The translations under genes were made by a program, and so were the position numbers. DNA of 64,000 bases from Pipra filicauda. Its lineage: Eukaryota > Chordata > Aves > Passeriformes > Pipridae. The notes under the pieces were generated by a model. That model worked only from the letters and a program-made list of their open reading frames with translations, ran no database searches and had not been told where the DNA came from. The stretch covers positions 1,488,001 through 1,552,000 of the forward strand of contig NW_024103696.1 of NCBI RefSeq assembly GCF_003945595.2. The letters are read 5' to 3'. Positions 59,009 through 64,000 of this stretch are shown here, piece after piece (position 1 is the first letter of the stretch; every line of letters begins with the position of its first letter).

Positions 59009-62000
59009 AGTAATGAGGCAATAGGAGAATCTTTGTGTAGAAATTATCTCAAATTTGGGTATGAAAGACAGGTTGTCATTTTCTTGGAATGTAGAAATCA
59101 GGTGAGACAGAAAGAGTCTGCGAGTAACTAAGAGGAAAGAGTTGAAGATCCTGGACTCCTTTACATACTTTGTGCTTGGTTGATCTGATGACAGAATCTG
59201 AATTAACCTGCAGAGGGGAATTTCCGTTGCCTTCAGGGTTACATATCTGCAGTGCTGGGGGGTTTCTAGTACTTTGTAATTAGGTAAATTTAAATGCCTA
59301 TTTTTAGATCCCTAAATAGATGTTTTGGATTTTGTCCTAAGCAGCTGCACACTGTTAAGCCATTCTACAGAGTTTCAAATATATGAGGCTGAGAAAAGCT
59401 TGGATACAGCCTGTGAATACTTGAAAATTAAGTGATATAACTGCCATGCAGTACATGTAGCTCAAAACCCAAGAATAGCAGCTTGTTACTCTCTTCTTCA
59501 ATAGCTATTGACAATCTCAGTCACAAAAGTGTATGTATAGTACGAACTCTGGGTATGGCACTGAAATGTGGCAGAGGAGTTGGGAATGTCCCTTGAAGCC
59601 AACTAACGGGTACAAAGATGATTCTGATGGCTCCTCTGCCTAATAGGGAGTAACAGGAGAGGCAGAAAGCAGTTGTAGCTGCTTAATAAAGGTGTAGCAG
59701 GACCTAGAGGTCAGTGTCGGTTTTTGGATCAAAACTTGATTTTTGGAGGATTTTCTATAGACATATGAAATTAGCTCAGCTTTATTTCCCAGGCTGACCT
59801 AGTCAACACTAAGAATACGCCATCAATATGTGTAAGGGATTCCCTGCTGGTAAACATAGCCTGAGAAGCTGCTCCTTATCCTAAGGAAGCTTATCTAGCA
59901 ATAAATTTCATAAAACTGCCTGGCCCTATGTAGTTTTCAGTCCCTGATGCTACAGCTATACTAGTTAATAAAACAGCTGTAGCTAAAGCACGTGCATATC
60001 ACACCTATAAATGTAGAAGCATGCAAAGCAGACTTTAATTGTAGCTTCTTTTGAACCCAAACAGGAATAGATTAGTAGAATAACTGCCCGAATATTTTTT
60101 TACCTAATAAGCCAGTAAAAATAGTATTGCCATTGCCTGCCATGGGCCTTATGCTTATTGTGCCTCATGCAAACAGTGTGAAGTTCCAGCTCTGGCCTGT
60201 TAGGCTGATTATCAATATATGAGAAATTGTGATGTGAACTCAGCTTGATGCCAGGTGTCTCTTGTTATGGTGCACAGTTTAAGTGTGGGTTAATAGCAAA
60301 GACCTTGAAAATATGAAGACTGGTTGAGGGCAGCATCCCCAGATCTATTAACGACACACCAATGGGCAGTCAGTCAGTGCTTGTTGAAAAAATGCAGCCT
60401 AATGAACTGGGAAAATACTTCTTTTGCTTTAGGAAAAGCAGCAGCAGCACATGAGCAGCAGGATAAGGCACCATAAGACACCTGCCACAGCCTGAAAAAG
60501 TAATATTTCCCCTAGGATCAGGCAGGATACAGCCTGGAGTTGAGGCTGAGGGGTGGGAATTAACTAGCCTTATAAAATTTGGTGGTGGGGAGCAGACATC
60601 CACTGAAGATCCATCTTACCTTCACCGTGGAGACTAAGAACATTCAGGACTGAAGCCATCAGTGATAATTAAGTGGCATAAAATCCTTAGTATTTCATTT
60701 TGGCAACCAGTGTCATCTGTGATTGCTAAGGACTGAATAGTTTGAATACATAGTGATAATTATAATGACTGATAATAAGAACTAGCCACTAGCAGGGAGT
60801 GTGTTATTAATGACTTCTGGTTCAGGAAAGTTTAAAACTGGACTAATTAATCAATCTTCTAAAAATTCACTTTCTTTAATTGTTCCTTCTGTGTATGTTC
60901 AGCTGTTAAGTGGTCTCTGGGACTGTTCTGTTGTATTAATTCCCACTAGTGATACGGTGTGTGAAAGACTGTTCTCAAAAGTCAGATTGGATCTTCCTTT
61001 GTGGAGGTAGACAACAGAGATCACCGTGTGGAGAAGCAAAGCATTTGGTTTTAGGATTACAGGCTACTTCCAGACTAGGGGAAAAAAAACAACAGAAAAG
61101 AATTTCTTAGACATAATCTGAGTTGCTTTTGGAAATTGGTTGTTCCTTACTTTGTATAGTTATTTATGTACCTGACTATCACTGGGACTAAAATTTCTCA
61201 AAATTTTTGTCAGTACGCAGCAGTTCTGTTCGGTTGAAGAACTAACCTAAAGTAAAAGGCATGAAGTAAAAGACCTGAAGAGTTATGACCATGTTTCTGT
61301 AGAAATGTGTGCAGGTACCGAGTTTGCTGGGAGTAAAGTATGAGCAAAAACTGCTTTCATGTCCATCGTCTTCTGCAAAGTTTCCTACATGTCTGTTTTT
61401 ATGCAGAGAGTCTGTGTGTAGCCTCTGTGGAAGTACTGGACTGGGGTACTTTAGGAATCTGCAACAACTGGAAGTTAAATGCTTCTAGGAGGTGGAATAG
61501 AGAAATAATTCGGAACATGTTTATTTCTTGTTCTGCTTGAGAAGTAGTTATAATCTAGTTTATAAACCAACTTAAAATACATGTGGTACCTCAAGTCTAT
61601 TTTATGAGGTATTGTAAATATGGCAAACACTATGGAATTTAAGATTAAAGTATTAAATACAGTTTATGTATTATAGTTGCTGCGTAGCTGGGTATCAGAG
61701 TGGTACCTCTTACATATCCAGTTAATTTGGATTGCTAATTCCTTGGGGAGTGAGAAATTTCCCAACCATTCTTCTGCAGAAACAACACACTGAACATGAG
61801 GCAGGTTAATTGACTGAAATCCCACATTCGTCACAACAAAGTATTTGAGCAATTGTTGCAGAAGGTTTCCAGGTGGCTTCAAGAAGGTTTTCAGAGTATT
61901 TCCCTCAGGCAGCTTCTGCTCTGGGTGTACTAATTTCATCTTCTCAAATATGTCGATTAAAATCCCAAGTGGAAAATCTGACCCTTCCAGACATTCCCCT

Positions 62001-63736
62001 GTGTGTTTCCTGCTGCAGAAGTATCAAAATTGTACTTAGATAAGGCACTTGTAAGTGGTCAATAGAGACAGTTTCGGCAGATGTAGAAATAGTCGTGTAG
62101 ACCAGCCTTTTGTACATAGGGAAGACAATTAAGAGAGATTTTATACGTAGTTAAGATGGCCAATAACTGGAGCAGTCATGTAGGACCACAGACCAGCTGG
62201 AATTTACAAACTGAGCAGAACAGGAAGTTTGGAAGGCTTATGCAACCCAGCTGAAGACACTATTGCAAGGATGCATGCAACAGAGATTCCTGTTTCCATC
62301 TGTAGAGCAACTGACTGTCCTGTTTGTGACTCTCATACTCCATGAAAAAGTTTCCCAGTGTCAAGATCACAAAAATTAGTTTTTTTAAAATAATACTGTG
62401 TCTCTATATGTCTGTGCCACATAGTTCAGATCATCTGATGGCTAATTTCCACATAAAATCTGCCAGACAAATAACTAAATGTTTCCTAGCAAAAAATGAG
62501 CCAAGCCTTCCAGCTGCAATAGAGCAATTACTGCTGGCTGAGCCTATCGAGCACCAAAGTCATTTGGACTATAGCAGTTTGTTGTGTTATTCTGCAGGTA
62601 CAGCCTGGGGAGAGCTGCAAAAGGCTAAAGCGTTCATTGCAGAGAGTTCTTTGGCCCTGTGGATGTTTTCACCTTAACTGCCAGACAATCAACAATGTGA
62701 TACACAGTTAGTGACCAATTATTTTTTAAAGGGAAAGAGTATTGTATCTGAAGGTTTGATTAGCTCATCTACGTAATGGTACACCTCGTTCTGAATGAAA
62801 GCTACCTGTAACTGCCTGTCTCTACAAGCTGGAGGTATTTCCCTAAGAAAAGTTTGGCTCAAAGTACTCAATTTATTATTAGTAAGTGTTTTGAGATTTC
62901 TACTGTTAAAAAAGACACTAAGTTCACCTAAGACAATTCAAACTTCTTTTGTAATCTACCATACAAAATATTGTTGGTTATTGCTCTACAATACAAGACA
63001 TCCATCCGGGAAAATAGTGACAATCCCTATTATATTGTTTAAATAGATAGAAGTATAGACAGTCCAAGGAGTATTCTCATATACTCCAGTGGCACTTTCA
63101 ATATAGAGGTTAGCTCACATTGGTGGAAAAAGTATATTACTTTTGTCTAGTATCTGAGACGGTTGAAATATTTTTCTATATTGTGTCTCTAATTAATGCC
63201 ATAAAGCATAATGAAGACTTGTCAGAAGAACAAGATACTTCTAGGGAGAGTAGGATTGAGCAGTTGTACTTAAAATATTTCTTCATCTCTGATGACAGGT
63301 CAACATTATACTTTATGGTTGTAATAAAAAAATGGCATGTAATGATCCATTTCTAGAATTAATCAGCGAATACAAGAACTTTCCAATTAGTCCAGGTATC
63401 TAAGGGATTCACACCACTCCTTAACTCCATCTTCTCAATCACAGTTATGACTTGGCTGATGGGACAAAAGGACCTTGATAAATCAGATGTCCATTGAGAC
63501 ACTCACAGGAAACAAGCATGGTTTTATGCAATATCTTTGGTGACTGTAATGGATATAATATTTTTTTAAGCTAGTCAAAACCTGAGCAGTTTTTAGGAAA
63601 GAGCTTTATATCTAGATTTAGATTCTCCATAATTTCAGTGAGATTGCTGGCAGATCCATTGATGGTAGGTACAGATCTAAAGATGGTTCTTAATAAGTAG
63701 GAGACTATTGAAAAAATACTTTCCTTTATATTAGAG
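59009..63736. other. No gene seen; one weak transposase-like frame
   Basis: No repeat or gene was firmly recognised. A 69-codon frame at 60801-61010 contains a short hAT-transposase-like motif (see findings). Other frames, up to 111 codons (62342-62677), have no recognisable content. Confidence 0.45.
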
Positions 63737-64000
63737 GAAATTGAGAAAGTTTTTGAGGGCTGTGCTGGGTGCAGATTCCCTGGTGCTGGACACAGCTGGT
63801 TCCCGATAGCTCCAATCCACACACTGCAGGACACAGCTGAACCCACAGCCAAGGCAGGGGCATGTCAATGGAAAGATAGTGAAGAAGTAGCAGAAGATGC
63901 CATGCCGAAGGCCACAAGAGAGAGGACTGAGAATATATGAGAGCAACAATTCTCACTGAGGCCACTGAAGAAAGAGGGGGAGGTGGTGCTCTGGACACGA
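63737..64000 (+). mobile_element. ERV LTR, cut by the window edge
   Basis: Related to the LTR at 1421-3242. The 'gactgagaatatatgagag' block, 'cactgaggccactgaagaa' and 'gagggggaggtggtgctc' match that element's 'taagaatatatgagaaaaac', 'cactgaggtcagcgaagaa' and 'gggggaggagatgctcc' in order. Upstream, 'tgctggacacagctggttcc' and 'cacagccaaggcaggggca' parallel its early part. It continues beyond position 64000, so its full extent and any internal genes are unknown. Confidence 0.7.

Noticed and set aside
61664..61939. 91-codon minus-strand open frame
   Set aside because: No recognisable family and no splice or promoter context; not enough to call a gene.
62342..62677. 111-codon plus-strand open frame
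   Set aside because: No recognisable domain, no supporting context, and a length reachable by chance in a 64-kb window.

Overview
This window looks like bird genomic DNA. It is AT-rich with short GC-richer islands. It carries many CR1 LINE copies, most cut short at the 5' end and several ending in the typical ATTCTRTGATTCTA-like tail. It also carries avian-type endogenous retrovirus long terminal repeats (LTRs). No protein-coding host gene, exon series, CpG-island promoter or functional RNA gene could be supported. It reads as a gene desert or the inside of a very long intron. Most open frames above 60 codons lie in repeats, antisense to them, or in AT-rich DNA with no recognisable protein.

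Layout. 1-3,243: two plus-strand LTRs in tandem, each split by a different LTR in the opposite orientation. 3.2-7.8 kb: no recognisable feature. 7.8-8.8 kb: plus-strand CR1. 10.2-10.7 kb: minus-strand LTR of the same family as the first one. 11.6-14.5 kb: short CR1 tails. 16.1-17.1 kb: CR1 with a readable reverse transcriptase segment. 21.4-22.9 kb: a CR1 split by a 642-bp solo LTR with perfect 5-bp target duplications. 23.8-24.4 kb: eroded CR1. 30.9-31.6 kb: on the minus strand, a U6 snRNA copy followed directly by the 5' half of a tRNA-Cys; beside it, head to head on the plus strand, the 3' end of a non-CR1 LINE ORF (RTE-like). 41.1-41.9 and 44.2-46.6 kb: further CR1 copies, the second the longest. 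48.6 and 53.7-54.3 kb: very old CR1 relics. 49.6-51.6 kb: two adjacent minus-strand LTR-type elements. 58.9 kb: CR1 tail. 63.7-64.0 kb: an LTR running off the right edge.

The most unusual locus is 30.92-31.6 kb. It holds a U6/tRNA-Cys composite and, in opposite orientation about 20 bp away, a relatively well preserved LINE C-terminus with a zinc-finger-like tail. This looks like the product of chimeric retrotransposition. All six U6 differences are C-to-T or G-to-A type, and at least five fall at CpG sites, so it is a methylation-decayed pseudogene and not a working gene.

Every call rests on reading the sequence and recalling family features. No database search was run, so family names are provisional.
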